Below are positions 49,495 to 60,666 of a stretch of 64,000 nt of DNA, piece by piece. Origin of the DNA: Dietzia aurantiaca (GTDB taxonomy: Bacteria > Actinomycetota > Actinomycetes > Mycobacteriales > Mycobacteriaceae). The stretch lies in assembly GCF_021033825.1 (NCBI RefSeq), contig NZ_JAIFXZ010000013.1:62001-126000 (forward strand), read 5' to 3'. A program made the position numbers and the translations under genes. The stretch's first letter is position 1; the number at the start of each line of letters is the position of its first letter. The notes below the pieces were generated by a model, which did not search any database, was not told the DNA's origin, and saw nothing but the letters and a program-made list of their open reading frames with translations.

Positions 49495-50706
49495 TCAGAC
49501 GCGCTCGAACACCGCAGCCAGGCCCTGCCCGCCGCCGATGCACATGGTCTCCAGGCCCCACTGCGCGTCGCGGCGGACCATCTCTCGCGACAGTGTGGCG
49601 AGTATGCGGGCGCCGGTCGCGCCGACGGGGTGGCCGAGCGAGATTCCGGAACCGTGCGGATTGAGGTGCTCCGAGGTCGGGTCGATGTCCCACTCGCGCA
49701 TCACGGACAGCGCCTGCGCCGCGAACGCCTCGTTGAGCTCGATGACGCCCATGTCGGCGAGCGTCAGGCCGAGGCGCCCGAGAGCCTTGGCGGTGGCCGG
49801 GACGGGCCCGATTCCCATGGTCTCCGGCGCCACGCCCGCGACGGCCCACGAGGCGAGCCGGACGAGCGGGGTCAGGCCCAGCGCGGCCGCGTTGTCGGCG
49901 GTGGTGACGATGCACATCGCCGCGCCGTCGTTCTGTCCGGACGCGTTCCCCGCCGTCACCGTGGCATCGGGGTCGGTGTGTCCCATCATGGGGCGGAGCC
50001 TCGCGAGCGCCTCGACGGTGCTGTCGGCGCGGGGGTGCTCATCGGTGTCGACGACGACGTCGTCGCCCCTGCGCTGCGGAACGCTCACCGGCACGATCTC
50101 GTCGGCGAACACGCCGGACCCCTGGGCGGCGACAGCGCGCTTGTGCGACTGCACGGCCAGCTCGTCCTGCTCCTCGCGGCCGATGCCGTACTCGCGGCGG
50201 AGGTTCTCGGCGGTCTCGATCATGCCGCCCTCGATGACGTGCGAACGGCCGCCCACTGTGGTGCGGGCGCGGCCGAGACGGTCCACGAGCGAGACGCCGT
50301 CCCCCTTGATGCCCCAGCGGGGGGACGGGGTGGCGTAGAACTCGACCTGGCTCATGGACTCGACGCCGCCGGCCACCACCAGGTCGACGCCCCCGGAGGC
50401 GACCTGCAGGGCGCCGGTGATCACGGCCTGCAGGCCGGAGCCGCAGCGGCGGTCGAGCTGCATGCCGGGAACGTCGATGCCGAGCGGCGAGTCCAGGGCG
50501 GCGATCCGGCCGATCGCGGGCCCCTCGCCACTCGGCGAGCCCTGACCCAGGATCACGTCGTCGACGTCCGCGCCGGTCAGCCCGGTGCGTTCCACCAGGG
50601 CGGTGAGCAGTCCGGTGGCGAGGACGCCCGCGTCGAGGTCGCGGAACACGCCGCCGAAGCGGCCGACCGGGGTGCGTAGGGGTTCACAGATGACGACGTC
50701 ACGCAT
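49495..50706 (-). CDS. pcaF: 3-oxoadipyl-CoA thiolase (acetyl-CoA acyltransferase family)
   Basis: This 403-aa thiolase cleaves 3-oxoadipyl-CoA with CoA into succinyl-CoA and acetyl-CoA. The nucleophilic Cys is in D-R-R-C-G-S-G-L-Q-A-V near residue 92, N-E-A-F-A-A near 318, the active-site His in G-H-P-V-G-A-T-G-A-R near 358, and the second Cys in M-C-I-G-G-G-Q-G near 388. Context with pcaIJ, pcaD and pcaR favours PcaF over a general acetoacetyl-CoA thiolase, although the sequence alone does not separate them. It lies 98 nt downstream of pcaR on the same strand, after a hexamer repeat tract. Confidence 0.9.
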   Translation of the reverse strand: MRDVVICEPLRTPVGRFGGVFRDLDAGVLATGLLTALVERTGLTGADVDDVILGQGSPSGEGPAIGRIAALDSPLGIDVPGMQLDRRCGSGLQAVITGALQVASGGVDLVVAGGVESMSQVEFYATPSPRWGIKGDGVSLVDRLGRARTTVGGRSHVIEGGMIETAENLRREYGIGREEQDELAVQSHKRAVAAQGSGVFADEIVPVSVPQRRGDDVVVDTDEHPRADSTVEALARLRPMMGHTDPDATVTAGNASGQNDGAAMCIVTTADNAAALGLTPLVRLASWAVAGVAPETMGIGPVPATAKALGRLGLTLADMGVIELNEAFAAQALSVMREWDIDPTSEHLNPHGSGISLGHPVGATGARILATLSREMVRRDAQWGLETMCIGGGQGLAAVFERV

Positions 50707-50722
50707 GGTTTCTCCTGAAGTC

Positions 50723-50746
50723 GGGACGGGGACGGGGACGGGGACG
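50723..50746. repeat. Four tandem GGGACG hexamers upstream of pcaF
   Basis: Four exact 6-bp copies (reading CGTCCC on the pcaF mRNA) end 8 nt before the pcaF ribosome site (CAGGAG). Copy-number change would alter the leader length but not the reading frame. They may also be simple slippage products. Confidence 0.7.
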
Positions 50747-50804
50747 GGGTCTGGGGGTGGGGCTCGGGGTACGGCGGGGCCGGCAGCTTCCGGGCCGGGG
50801 CGAG

Positions 50805-51662
50805 CTAGCGGTTGACGGTGCCGAGATCGGCGGACAGGGCGCGCGCGGCGTCCAGGATGACGGGAACCAGGTCGTCGTGGAGCTGCTCCAGGGAGTATCG
50901 GGCGGCGTGGGTCGAGACGTTGAGTGCGGCGACGACCCGCCCGTCACGGTCGCGTACCGGCGCGGCCAGTGAGCGGAGTCCGGGCTCGAGCTCCTGGTCG
51001 ACCAGTGACCATCCGCGCGCGGAGATGACGGCGAGCTCGGCCCGCAGTGCGGCCTCGTCGGTGAGACCATGCGGGGTGATTGCGCGCATATCGGTTTCCG
51101 CCAGGTAGGCGTCGAGCTCGTCGTCCGGCAGCGCGGCCAGCAGTACCCGGCCCATCGAGGTAGCGAACGCCGGGAATCGCGTGCCGATGGTGATGCCGAT
51201 GTTCATGATGCGCCGGACCTGGACGCGTCCGACGTAGACGATGTCCGACCCGTCGAGCACGGCCACGGACGAGGACTCGTCGAGGCGGGCGCTGAGCTTC
51301 TCCAGGTGCGGCTGTGCCAGTTCGGACAGCGGCATCGAGGACAGGTAGCTGTAGCCCAGGTCCAGCACGCGCGGGGTCAGCCAGAAGCTGGTGCCGGCGG
51401 TGTCGACGTAGCCGAGCTCGACGAGGGTGTGCAGGAACCGACGGGCCGTGGCGCGGGTCAGTCCGGTAGCGCGGGCCACCTCGCTGAGGGTCTGCCTCGG
51501 GTGGTCCGCGTCGAAGGCGGTGATCACGGCGAGACCGCGCGCCAGGGACTGGACGAAGTCGGGGGAGGCGGACCGCTCGACGGTCGACGTGTCCGCGGGC
51601 TCGGAGGTCGCGGCGGGTTCGGTACTCACTGCGCCTGCTCTCTCGGTGCTGGAGGCGGTCAT
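50805..51662 (-). CDS. pcaR: IclR-family regulator of 3-oxoadipate genes (PcaR-like)
   Basis: This 285-aa regulator has a disordered N-terminus of about 35 residues, an IclR winged helix (V-Q-S-L-A-R-G-L-A-V-I near residue 37, L-T-R-A-T-A-R-R-F-L recognition helix near 68), and a GAF-like effector domain (I-G-T-R-F-P-A-F-A-T-S-M-G-R-V-L-L-A near 160). The PcaR/PobR subfamily binds 3-oxoadipate or protocatechuate. The start overlaps the pcaD stop (ATGA), so pcaD-pcaR-pcaF form one leftward unit. Direct repeats upstream of pcaD and pcaI are its likely targets. Confidence 0.9.
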   Translation of the reverse strand: MTASSTERAGAVSTEPAATSEPADTSTVERSASPDFVQSLARGLAVITAFDADHPRQTLSEVARATGLTRATARRFLHTLVELGYVDTAGTSFWLTPRVLDLGYSYLSSMPLSELAQPHLEKLSARLDESSSVAVLDGSDIVYVGRVQVRRIMNIGITIGTRFPAFATSMGRVLLAALPDDELDAYLAETDMRAITPHGLTDEAALRAELAVISARGWSLVDQELEPGLRSLAAPVRDRDGRVVAALNVSTHAARYSLEQLHDDLVPVILDAARALSADLGTVNR

Positions 51663-52450
51663 ACCCGGCCCGGGGCGGAGGCGGCGGTGAGGTGGTCACG
51701 CAGCACCTCCGTGACCCGGTCGGGGATCTCGACGGTGGGGACGTGGGCGGCGGGGGAGAGCGTCACGAAGCTCGACCCCGGGATGCCGTCCGCGATCTCG
51801 CGGAGCACGCCGGGCGGGGTGGAGGGGTCCTCGTCCCCGGCCAGGACCAGCGTCGGGCAGCTGACCCTGCCCAGGTCGGCGCGGTTGTCCCAGCCGGACA
51901 GCGCGTCGCACGCGGCGGCGTAACCCTCGGCCGCGGTCCCCACGACCATCTCGCGGAGTCGCGCCACCAGTTCGGGTTCCGCCTCGGCGCGGGCGGGGGT
52001 GATCCACCGGGCGACCACCGCGTCGGCGACGGCCTCCGTCCCGCCCTCGCGGACGGCCGCGGCGCGTTCGATCCACGCGGACGGCTCCCCGAAGCGCGCG
52101 GCGGTGCACAGCAGCGCCGCCGAGAGGATCCGCTCCGGCGTGTTGACGGCGAGCCACTGGGCCACGGCGCCGCCCAGCGACAGGCCGGTCACGTGGAATC
52201 GGTCCACCTCCAGCGAGTCGAGAAGTGCGAGTACGTCGCCCGCGAGGTCGGCGATGGTGGCCGGGCCGGGCACGATCTCCGAGCCGCCATGACCGCGATG
52301 GTCGGCGGCCACGACGGTGTGGTCGACCCGCAGGTCTCGCACCTGCGCGTCCCACATGCGCCGGTCGGATCCCAGGGACCCGAGCAGTACCACGACGGGA
52401 GTCTCCGGTGAGCGGGGGCCGCTGACCTCGTACGACAGGGTGGCGGGCAT
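51659..52450 (-). CDS. pcaD: 3-oxoadipate enol-lactonase
   Basis: This 263-aa alpha/beta hydrolase hydrolyses 3-oxoadipate enol-lactone to 3-oxoadipate, the first shared step after the catechol and protocatechuate branches merge. Nucleophile Ser is in G-L-S-L-G-G-A near residue 97, Asp in A-G-D-E-D near 213, and His in A-A-H-V-P near 240; the oxyanion motif is L-G-S-L-G-S. It is a stand-alone PcaD, not fused to a PcaC domain as in some actinobacteria. ATG 52450 was chosen from the family start. Confidence 0.91.
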   Translation of the reverse strand: MPATLSYEVSGPRSPETPVVVLLGSLGSDRRMWDAQVRDLRVDHTVVAADHRGHGGSEIVPGPATIADLAGDVLALLDSLEVDRFHVTGLSLGGAVAQWLAVNTPERILSAALLCTAARFGEPSAWIERAAAVREGGTEAVADAVVARWITPARAEAEPELVARLREMVVGTAAEGYAAACDALSGWDNRADLGRVSCPTLVLAGDEDPSTPPGVLREIADGIPGSSFVTLSPAAHVPTVEIPDRVTEVLRDHLTAASAPGRV

Positions 52451-52502
52451 GCATCCGTCCTTTCGTGGGCGATCGGTGATGGGCACCACGATACGTCCAA
52501 TA

Positions 52503-52537
52503 TGTGCGAATTGCGAACGCTTGTGCAATCTGCGAAC
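52503..52537. promoter_or_regulatory. Paired PcaR-box-like direct repeats between pcaD and pcaI
   Basis: TGTGCGAATTGCGAAC (52503-52518) and TGTGCAATCTGCGAAC (52522-52537) agree at 13 of 16 positions and are spaced 19 bp, about two helical turns. The inverse form of the first, GTTCGCAATTCGCAC, resembles the Pseudomonas putida PcaR box as I remember it (GTTCG...CGCAC). The pair lies 53-87 bp upstream of pcaD and 20-54 bp upstream of pcaI, so one regulator could control both directions. Confidence 0.6.
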
Positions 52538-52556
52538 ACGGACTACGGTGCGTGAC

Positions 52557-53324
52557 ATGACCAACAAGATCTTCGCCTCGGCCGCCGACGCGGTCGCGGA
52601 TATCCCGGACGGCGCCTCCCTCGCCGTGGGAGGTTTCGGTCTGGTCGGCATTCCCGCCGTCCTCATCGACGCGCTCCTCGAGCAGGGTGCAACCGATCTG
52701 CGCACCGTCAGTAACAACTGCGGCACGGACGGATTCGGCCTCGGCAAGCTCCTCGAGGCCCGGCGTATCTCCCGGACCACCGCCTCGTACGTGGGCGCCA
52801 ACAGGGAGTTCGCCCGTCAGTACCTGAACGGCGAGCTCGAAGTGGAGCTCACGCCGCAGGGCACCCTCGCCGAGCGCATGCGTGCCGGCGGCGCCGGGAT
52901 CCCTGCCTTCTACACCCCGGCCGGTGTCGGCACGATGGTCGCCGACGGTGGCCTTCCGCTGCGCTACGACGGCCAGGGCGGGGTGGCCGTGGCCTCCGAG
53001 CCCAAGGAGGTCCGCGAGTTCGACGGTGTGCCCTACGTACTCGAGCACTCCATCGTCACCGACTTCGCACTGGTGCACGCACGCAGGGCGGACACGGCCG
53101 GCAACGTGCAGTTCTACGGCACCGCCCGCAACTTCAACCCGGATGCCGCCATGTCGGGTCGCGTCACCATCGTCCAGGCGGAGGAGATCGTCTCCGCCGG
53201 CGAGATCAACCCGGCCGACGTACACCTGCCCGGCATCTTCGTCCAGCGTCTCGTCGAGGTCGGTCGCCAGGAGACCGGTGTCGAGATCGAGAAGCTCAGC
53301 AGTAAGGGAGAGGACCGGTCATGA
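52557..53324 (+). CDS. pcaI: 3-oxoadipate CoA-transferase subunit A
   Basis: This 255-aa alpha subunit of a class I CoA-transferase moves CoA from succinyl-CoA to 3-oxoadipate. The typical [12 protein letters not shown]-x-G-I-P near residue 19, the N-N-x-G block near 53 and the T-P-x-G-V-G-T block near 122 are present. A 3-ketoacid (SCOT) role cannot be excluded by sequence, but location beside pcaD, pcaR and pcaF favours 3-oxoadipate. It is divergent from pcaD and its end overlaps pcaJ by 4 nt. Confidence 0.9.
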   Translation: MTNKIFASAADAVADIPDGASLAVGGFGLVGIPAVLIDALLEQGATDLRTVSNNCGTDGFGLGKLLEARRISRTTASYVGANREFARQYLNGELEVELTPQGTLAERMRAGGAGIPAFYTPAGVGTMVADGGLPLRYDGQGGVAVASEPKEVREFDGVPYVLEHSIVTDFALVHARRADTAGNVQFYGTARNFNPDAAMSGRVTIVQAEEIVSAGEINPADVHLPGIFVQRLVEVGRQETGVEIEKLSSKGEDRS

Positions 53325-53950
53325 GCTGGACCCATGAGCAGATGGCGGCCCGCATCGCCGCCGACTTCAGCGACGGCCAGTACGTCAACCTCGGTATCGG
53401 CATGCCGACCCTCATCCCGGACTATCTGCCCGAGGGCGTCCAGGTCACCCTCCACTCGGAGAACGGAATCCTCGGCGTGGGCCCGTATCCCACCAGTGAG
53501 CAGCTGGATCCGGAGATGATCAATGCCGGCAAGGAGACCATCACGGCCGCGCCGGGCGCCGCGTTCTTCGGTTCCTCGGACTCGTTCGCGATGATCCGCG
53601 GCGGCAATGTCGACGTGGCCGTGCTCGGTGCGATGCAGGTGTCGCAGGCCGGCGACCTGTCCAACTGGATGATCCCCGGTGCGATGGTCAAGGGCATGGG
53701 CGGCGCGATGGACCTCGTCCACGGTGCCGGCAAGGTCATCGTGATGATGGACCACGTCACCCGCAAGGGTGACATCAAGCTGATGGCCGAGAACACGCTG
53801 CCCTACACCGGTCGGGCCTGCGTCCAGCGGGTCGTCACCGACCTCTGCGTCCTCGACATCACCGACGAGGGCTTCCGTCTGGTCGAGCTCGCCCCGGACG
53901 TGACGATCGACGAGGTCCGTGAGAAGACGGGCGCCCCGGTCCACGCCTGA
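53321..53950 (+). CDS. pcaJ: 3-oxoadipate CoA-transferase subunit B
   Basis: This 209-aa beta subunit carries the catalytic Glu in S-E-N-G-I-L-G-V-G near residue 47, which forms the glutamyl-CoA intermediate. N-L-G-I-G-M-P-T and [14 protein letters not shown] are family blocks. The ATG overlaps the pcaI stop, so the subunits are translated together. A large stem-loop follows 41 nt downstream. Confidence 0.92.
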   Translation: MSWTHEQMAARIAADFSDGQYVNLGIGMPTLIPDYLPEGVQVTLHSENGILGVGPYPTSEQLDPEMINAGKETITAAPGAAFFGSSDSFAMIRGGNVDVAVLGAMQVSQAGDLSNWMIPGAMVKGMGGAMDLVHGAGKVIVMMDHVTRKGDIKLMAENTLPYTGRACVQRVVTDLCVLDITDEGFRLVELAPDVTIDEVREKTGAPVHA

Positions 53951-55048
<1,098 letters not shown>

Positions 55049-55147
55049 TCCGGTATCGCTGATCGGCGCGGGCCGGCGCGCCTGTGCGGGTGGGCCGGCG
55101 TCGACGGCGTGTGTCGGCCCCGGGCGCTCACGGCCTACGATGGGCGG

Positions 55148-57859
55148 GTGACGACTCCAGCCTCCCCCGCCCCGAACACCGACCGCGCGGACGCCCTGCC
55201 CGCCTCCTGGAACCCAGGTGAGGTGGAGGCGGAGTTGTATCAGCGCTGGGTCGACGCCGGGTACTTCGAGGCCGATTCCGCCAGCGCCAAGCCCGCCTAT
55301 TCGGTGGTGCTGCCGCCGCCCAACGTGACGGGCAGCCTGCACATGGGCCACGCGCTCGACCACACCCTGATGGACGTGTTGACCCGACGCAAGCGCATGC
55401 AGGGTTTCGAGGTGCTGTGGCTGCCTGGCATGGACCACGCCGGTATCGCCACCCAGACCCTCGTCGATCGCAAGCTCCGCGAGGAAGGCATCGACCGTCA
55501 CGAGATCGGCCGTGAGGCATTCATCGACAAGGTCTGGGAGTGGAAGGCCGAGTCCGGCGGTACAATCGGCGAGCAGATGCGCCGACTCGGCGACGGCGTC
55601 GACTGGTCGCGCGAGCGGTTCACGCTGGACGACGGGCTGTCCCGCGCCGTGCAGACCATCTTCAAGGAGCTGTTCGACCAGGGCCTGATCTACCGGGCCG
55701 AGCGTCTGGTCAACTGGTCGCCCGCGCTCCAGACCGCGATCTCGGACATCGAGGTCAAGTACGCGGACGTCGAGGGCGAGCTCGTGAGCTTCCGCTACGG
55801 CTCGATGGACGATTCCCAGCCGCATCTGGTGGTGGCCACCACCCGTCTCGAGACGATGCTCGGCGACACCGCGATCGCCGTGCACCCGGAGGACGAGCGT
55901 TACGCCCACCTGGTGGGCACGCAGATCCCGCATCCGTTCCGCGAGGGCTGGACCATGCGTGTCGTGGCCGACGACTACGTCGACCCCGAGTTCGGCACGG
56001 GCGCAGTCAAGGTCACCCCGGCGCACGACCCGAACGACTTCGCGATCGGCCAGCGCCACGGCCTCGAGATGCCCACGATCATGGACGCCACCGGCCACAT
56101 CACCGGCACGGGCACCCGGTTCGACGGGATGGACCGCTTCGAGGCCCGCAAGGCCGTCCGCGAGGAGCTCGCCGCCCAGGGTCGCATCGTCAAGGAAGTG
56201 CGCCCGTACCTGCACTCCGTGGGCCACTCCGAGCGCTCCGGCGAGCCGATCGAACCGCGCCTGTCACTGCAGTGGTGGGTCCGCGTCGAGGAGCTGGCGC
56301 GGATGTCCGGCGACGCCGTTCGCGACGGCGACACCGTGATCCATCCGACGAGCCAGGAGCCGCGCTGGTTCGACTGGGTCGACGACATGCACGACTGGTG
56401 CATCTCCCGTCAGCTGTGGTGGGGGCACCGGATCCCGATCTGGTACGGCCCCGCCGGCGAGGTCGTCTGCGTCGGGCCGGACGACCGGGCGCCCGCCGGT
56501 TACACACAGGAGTCCGACGTGCTCGACACGTGGTTCTCCTCGGCGCTGTGGCCGTTCTCGACGATGGGCTGGCCCGGGCGCACCGCTGACCTGGAGCGGT
56601 TCTATCCCACGTCCGTGCTGGTCACCGGATACGACATCCTGTTCTTCTGGGTGGCCCGGATGATGATGTTCGGCACCTTCGTGGGGCAGCGGCTCACCGG
56701 TGACAAGTCGGCCCCGGGCAGGGTTCCGTTCACCGACGTCTTCCTGCACGGCCTGGTCCGTGACGAACACGGGCAGAAGATGTCCAAGTCCAAGGGCAAC
56801 GGCATCGACCCGCTGGACTGGGTGGACCGCTTCGGTGCCGACGCGCTGCGTTTCACTCTCGCCCGCGGTGCCAACCCCGGCGGCGACCTGTCGGTGGGCG
56901 ACGACTCGGCCCAGGCCTCGCGCAACTTCGCGACCAAGCTGTTCAACGCCACCCGCTTCGCGCTGATGAACGGTGCGACAGTGGGGACGCTGCCGGAGTC
57001 CTCCGCGCTCACCGACGCCGACCGCTGGATCCTCCGGCGTCTCGGCGAGGTGCGCGTGTCCGTCGACGACGCACTGGAACGCTACGAGTTCTCCAAGGCG
57101 TGCGAGACGCTCTACCACTTCGCGTGGGACGAGGTCTGTGACTGGTACCTCGAGCTGGCAAAGGTCCAGTTCGGTGGCGACGACGAGGCCCGCTCCTCCG
57201 ATCGGGCCGGATACACCAGGCTTGTCCTGGGCCACGTTCTCGACGTCGTGTTGCGGATGCTGCACCCGGTGATCCCGTTCGTGACCGAGACGCTCTGGAC
57301 CGCGCTGACCGGACGGGAGTCGCTCGTCGTCGCCGAGTGGCCCGCCGATGTCGTCGCCACCGGCGACGCCGCGGAGTCGGTCCGCCGCGTGGGCGATGCC
57401 CAGACGCTCGTCACCGAGATCCGCCGGTTCCGCTCGGATCAGGGGCTCAAGCCCGGCCAGCGGGTCCCCGCCCGCCTGTCGCGGACCGGCGAGGCGGACC
57501 TGCCGGCCGACCTGCTCGACCAGGTCACGTCGCTGGCCCGGTTGGCCCCGGCGGAGGCCGACTTCACGGCCACCGCGTCACTCGAGGTCCGCCTGGGCCT
57601 GTCGACGGTCGGCGTGGAGATCGACACCTCCGGGACGATCGACCTGGCCGCCGAGCGTCGCCGGTTGGAGAAGGACCTCGCCGCCGCGCGCAAGGAGTTG
57701 GAGACCACCGGCGCCAAGCTGGGTAACGAGGCGTTCCTCGGCAAGGCCCCCGACCACGTGGTGGACAAGATCCGCGCGCGCCGCGACCTGGCCGAGGCCG
57801 AGGTCGAGCGCATCGGCGCCCGCCTCGAGGCGATGCCCGCCGGGAGTGGATCGGCGTGA
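55148..57859 (+). CDS. valS: Valine-tRNA ligase
   Basis: This 903-aa class I synthetase attaches valine to tRNA-Val. The HIGH motif appears as H-M-G-H in [13 protein letters not shown] near residue 62, an editing (CP1) domain with [12 protein letters not shown] lies near 230, and the K-M-S-K-S loop near 545. The C-terminal anticodon-binding domain and a coiled coil ([16 protein letters not shown]) close the protein. Length is normal for ValS. GTG start at 55148. The final TGA overlaps the folC start. Confidence 0.96.
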   Translation: MTTPASPAPNTDRADALPASWNPGEVEAELYQRWVDAGYFEADSASAKPAYSVVLPPPNVTGSLHMGHALDHTLMDVLTRRKRMQGFEVLWLPGMDHAGIATQTLVDRKLREEGIDRHEIGREAFIDKVWEWKAESGGTIGEQMRRLGDGVDWSRERFTLDDGLSRAVQTIFKELFDQGLIYRAERLVNWSPALQTAISDIEVKYADVEGELVSFRYGSMDDSQPHLVVATTRLETMLGDTAIAVHPEDERYAHLVGTQIPHPFREGWTMRVVADDYVDPEFGTGAVKVTPAHDPNDFAIGQRHGLEMPTIMDATGHITGTGTRFDGMDRFEARKAVREELAAQGRIVKEVRPYLHSVGHSERSGEPIEPRLSLQWWVRVEELARMSGDAVRDGDTVIHPTSQEPRWFDWVDDMHDWCISRQLWWGHRIPIWYGPAGEVVCVGPDDRAPAGYTQESDVLDTWFSSALWPFSTMGWPGRTADLERFYPTSVLVTGYDILFFWVARMMMFGTFVGQRLTGDKSAPGRVPFTDVFLHGLVRDEHGQKMSKSKGNGIDPLDWVDRFGADALRFTLARGANPGGDLSVGDDSAQASRNFATKLFNATRFALMNGATVGTLPESSALTDADRWILRRLGEVRVSVDDALERYEFSKACETLYHFAWDEVCDWYLELAKVQFGGDDEARSSDRAGYTRLVLGHVLDVVLRMLHPVIPFVTETLWTALTGRESLVVAEWPADVVATGDAAESVRRVGDAQTLVTEIRRFRSDQGLKPGQRVPARLSRTGEADLPADLLDQVTSLARLAPAEADFTATASLEVRLGLSTVGVEIDTSGTIDLAAERRRLEKDLAAARKELETTGAKLGNEAFLGKAPDHVVDKIRARRDLAEAEVERIGARLEAMPAGSGSA

Positions 57860-59454
57860 GCGATCGCAAATGGCTCCCGCCGCACGACCCGGAGGAGGGG
57901 TGGGACACCCCCACAGAGGAGGACGTCGCCGACATGCTCGGCGAGGACGGCCTCGTGGCCGGCGTCTCTCTCGGCGGGCCGCTCCCCGGTGACGAGGAGG
58001 GCGACGGCGACGACCATCTGCCGCCCCGCCCGATCCCCGAGGTCGGCAGCCCCGAGTGGCAGGCCGACACGGCCGAGCTCGCCGCGGTCGAGGAGGAGTT
58101 GTCCTCCCGGTGGCCCGAGTCCCGCCTCGAGCCCAGCCTCGACCGGATCAGCGAGCTGACCTCGGTCCTCGGCGACCCCCAGCACGCGTACCCGGTCGTT
58201 CATGTGGCCGGCACCAACGGCAAGACCTCGGTCACCCGGATGATCGACGCCCTGCTCCGCGCACTGCACCAGCGCACCGGTCGCAACTCGAGCCCGCACC
58301 TGCAGACCGTGACCGAGCGCATCGCCCTCGACGGCGAGCCGATCACCGCCCGGTTGTTCGTGGACACCTACCGCGAACTGCAGCCGTATCTCGAGCTGGT
58401 CGACCAGCGGTCCGAGGCGGCCGGTGGCCCCCGCATGAGCTACTTCGAGGTGCTGACCGCGATGGCGTTCGCGGCGTTCGCCGACGCGCCCGTCGACGTG
58501 GCCGTGATCGAGACCGGGATGGGCGGCACGTGGGATGCCACCAACGTGGTGCGGCCGGCCGTCGCCGTCGTCACCCCCGTCGGCCTGGACCACACCGACT
58601 ATCTCGGCGAAGACCTCGCCACCATCGCGGGGGAGAAGGCCGGCATCATCCAGCCCGCCCCCGCCGACGACCTGCTGCCCCGCGACCCGGTCGCGGTGAT
58701 CGGTCGCCAGGAGCCCGAGGCGATGGAGGTCCTGCTGAGGCGGGCCGTCGAGGTGGGCGCTGTCGTGGCCCGTCTCGGCTCGGAGTTCGACGTGATCGAC
58801 CGCCGCCTGGCCGTCGGTGGGCAGCAACTCACCCTGCGCGGCCTCGGGGGCGAGTACACCGACGTCTTCCTTCCGCTGTTCGGCGAGCACCAGGCCGAGA
58901 ACGCCGCCACCGCCCTCGCCGCGGTCGAGGCCTTCTTCGGCGCCGGTCCCGGGCGGACGCTGGATCCCGAACTCATCCGCGCCGGGTTCGCCGCGGTCGA
59001 CAATCCGGGGCGTCTCGAGCGACTCAGCTCGAGCCCCACGGTCCTGGTCGACGCCGCCCACAACGGGCACGGGGGTCGCGCTCTCGCGCAGGCCATCACC
59101 TCGGAGTTCGACTTCAAGCGGCTGGTCGCGGTGGTGGCGATGCTCGACGGCAAGGATGCGGACGCGTTCCTCGCCGCGCTCGAGCCGGTCGTCGAGGACG
59201 TCATCGTCACCCGGGCGGCCTCGCCCCGGGCGATGGCGCCCGAGGACCTCGCACAGATCGCCGAGGAGCGGTTCACGTCCCAGCGTGTCCACGTCGTGGA
59301 CACGCTCCCCGACGCGGTCAGTGCCGCGCTCGACCTGGTGGGGGTCCCCGACCCGACCGCCGACGACGACGTCTCCGGCGTCGGCGTACTCGTCACGGGG
59401 TCCGTGGTGACCGCCGGGGCCGCACGCAGCCTGTTCGGAGAGGACGCACAGTGA
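57856..59454 (+). CDS. folC: Folylpolyglutamate synthase/dihydrofolate synthase
   Basis: This 532-aa Mur-ligase-type enzyme adds glutamate to dihydropteroate and folates. The P-loop is G-T-N-G-K-T near residue 118, with the D-A-A-H-N motif near 397 and [14 protein letters not shown] at the end. It closely resembles mycobacterial FolC but has an N-terminal extension of about 50 acidic residues with an E-E-G-D-G-D-D stretch. Start GTG 57856 overlaps the valS stop (GTGA). DUF4233 follows with the same kind of overlap. Confidence 0.94.
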   Translation: MSDRKWLPPHDPEEGWDTPTEEDVADMLGEDGLVAGVSLGGPLPGDEEGDGDDHLPPRPIPEVGSPEWQADTAELAAVEEELSSRWPESRLEPSLDRISELTSVLGDPQHAYPVVHVAGTNGKTSVTRMIDALLRALHQRTGRNSSPHLQTVTERIALDGEPITARLFVDTYRELQPYLELVDQRSEAAGGPRMSYFEVLTAMAFAAFADAPVDVAVIETGMGGTWDATNVVRPAVAVVTPVGLDHTDYLGEDLATIAGEKAGIIQPAPADDLLPRDPVAVIGRQEPEAMEVLLRRAVEVGAVVARLGSEFDVIDRRLAVGGQQLTLRGLGGEYTDVFLPLFGEHQAENAATALAAVEAFFGAGPGRTLDPELIRAGFAAVDNPGRLERLSSSPTVLVDAAHNGHGGRALAQAITSEFDFKRLVAVVAMLDGKDADAFLAALEPVVEDVIVTRAASPRAMAPEDLAQIAEERFTSQRVHVVDTLPDAVSAALDLVGVPDPTADDDVSGVGVLVTGSVVTAGAARSLFGEDAQ

Positions 59455-59888
59455 GCAAGCCCGAAACCGGCGGCTCCGCCGGCCCCGCGCTCGACGGCAC
59501 CACAGCACACGCGCCCTCGGTGGATCCGTGGAAGGGGCTGCGCGGCATCATGGCCGGCACGCTCTTCCTCGAGGCCATCGTGATCGGGCTCGTGCTCACG
59601 GTGATCGCGCGTCTCGATGACGGCGCCCACTTCCAGTCGTGGAAGGTGTGGTTCGTCAGCCTGCTGGCCGTGGCGATGATCGCGGCGGCGGGTCTGCAGC
59701 GCAGGCCGTGGGCCATCCCGATGAACATCGTCCTGGCCACACTCGCGGTGATCCCGGGGTGGATCGTGCACTGGTCGATGGGCGTGTGTGGCCTGATGTT
59801 CGCCGCGGTGTGGGCGTACATCCTGTACCTGCGGTACGACCTGAGTCGACGGATAGCCGGCGGGTATCTGCCCAGCCAGCACGACTGA
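59451..59888 (+). CDS. DUF4233 membrane protein
   Basis: This 145-aa protein has an about 25-residue hydrophilic N-terminus and four predicted membrane helices (starting near residues 30, 66, 91 and 112). The R-G-I-M-A-G-T-L-F-L-E-A-I-V segment and the W-S-M-G-V-C-G-L-M-F-A block are typical of DUF4233, which sits between folC and ndk in many actinobacteria (Rv2446c in M. tuberculosis). No function is known to me. GTG start at 59451 overlaps the folC stop. Confidence 0.88.
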   Translation: MSKPETGGSAGPALDGTTAHAPSVDPWKGLRGIMAGTLFLEAIVIGLVLTVIARLDDGAHFQSWKVWFVSLLAVAMIAAAGLQRRPWAIPMNIVLATLAVIPGWIVHWSMGVCGLMFAAVWAYILYLRYDLSRRIAGGYLPSQHD

Positions 59889-59918
59889 GCCCGCAACGCT
59901 GCTTGTAGCATTGCGTTC

Positions 59919-60332
59919 GTGACCGAGAGAACCTTCTTCCTCATCAAGCCCGACGGCGTCGAGCGCGGCCTCACCGGCACGATCCTCGCCCGCATCGAGG
60001 CCAAGGGCCTGACGATCGCGGCAATGGATCTGCGGCAGGTACAGCGGGAGACCGCGGCCGAGCACTACGCCGAGCATGCCGAGCGCCCGTTCTACGGTGA
60101 CCTGCTCGAGTTCATCACCTCCGGTCCGGTCGTCGCCGGCGTCCTCGAGGGCCCCCGCGCCATCGCCGCGTGGCGTCAGCTCGCGGGTGGGACCGACCCG
60201 GTCGAGAAGGCCGCCCCCGGCTCGATCCGTGGCGACTTCGGTCTCGAGACGCAGCTCAACCTCGTCCACGGTTCGGACTCCGAGGAGTCCGCCGCCCGCG
60301 AGATCGCCCTCTGGTTCCCGGGCCTGGCCTGA
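59919..60332 (+). CDS. ndk: Nucleoside-diphosphate kinase
   Basis: This 137-aa enzyme transfers the gamma-phosphate between nucleoside triphosphates and diphosphates. The start [13 protein letters not shown] and the active-site His in N-L-V-H-G-S-D-S near residue 117 are clear. Length is standard for bacterial Ndk. GTG start at 59919. It is followed by a strong hairpin at 60375. Confidence 0.96.
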   Translation: MTERTFFLIKPDGVERGLTGTILARIEAKGLTIAAMDLRQVQRETAAEHYAEHAERPFYGDLLEFITSGPVVAGVLEGPRAIAAWRQLAGGTDPVEKAAPGSIRGDFGLETQLNLVHGSDSEESAAREIALWFPGLA

Positions 60333-60374
60333 GGACTCCGCACCTCCGGGTTGCTGCATCGACCCGACCCCCTC

Positions 60375-60408
60375 ACGCGCCCGTCGGTCCCCGGATCGGC
60401 GGGCGCGT
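60375..60408 (+). terminator. Terminator of ndk
   Basis: A perfect 9-bp stem (ACGCGCCCG at 60375-60383 with 60400-60408) and a 16-nt loop are followed by TCTCGTCTGT. It ends the valS-folC-DUF4233-ndk unit and leaves rne with its own promoter. Confidence 0.75.
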
Positions 60409-60666
60409 TCTCGTCTGTAGTGCCCGCGCGGCGACGCTTGAGCGCCGGGTGTGGGAGAATGGCCGAAGCTCATCCTGACGAGTGGTCTACCAGTCCGCCC
60501 CGGAACGAGCGCCCGCCACCGTGGCCGGTTCCGATCGGTACCGCGGACCAATAGACATCGCCCCGCCTCGGCGGGGCCGAGACCAGAAACGCCCGACCCC
60601 GTGCGGCGGCGTGGGTCACCGTGATCGGTGACGTGATCGCGCCCGGAGTCCGGCCAGAGGAGACAC
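60409..60666 (+). promoter_or_regulatory. Long rne leader/promoter region with possible 31-codon ORF
   Basis: The whole ndk-rne gap is 334 bp; after the ndk terminator 258 bp remain. A short open frame at 60459-60554 (ATG to TAG, 31 codons, begins M-A-E-A-H-P-D-E-W) could be a leader peptide, but no ribosome site precedes it. A GAGAAT at 60455-60460 overlapping its ATG could instead be a -10 box. Long leaders that mediate RNase E autoregulation are known in E. coli and reported in mycobacteria. An AGAGGAGA ribosome site precedes the rne GTG. Confidence 0.45.

Noticed and set aside
52557-53950. Assignment as succinyl-CoA:3-ketoacid CoA-transferase (scoAB)
   Set aside because: Sequence cannot exclude it, but close linkage to pcaD, pcaR, pcaF and the ben/cat genes favours 3-oxoadipate CoA-transferase.
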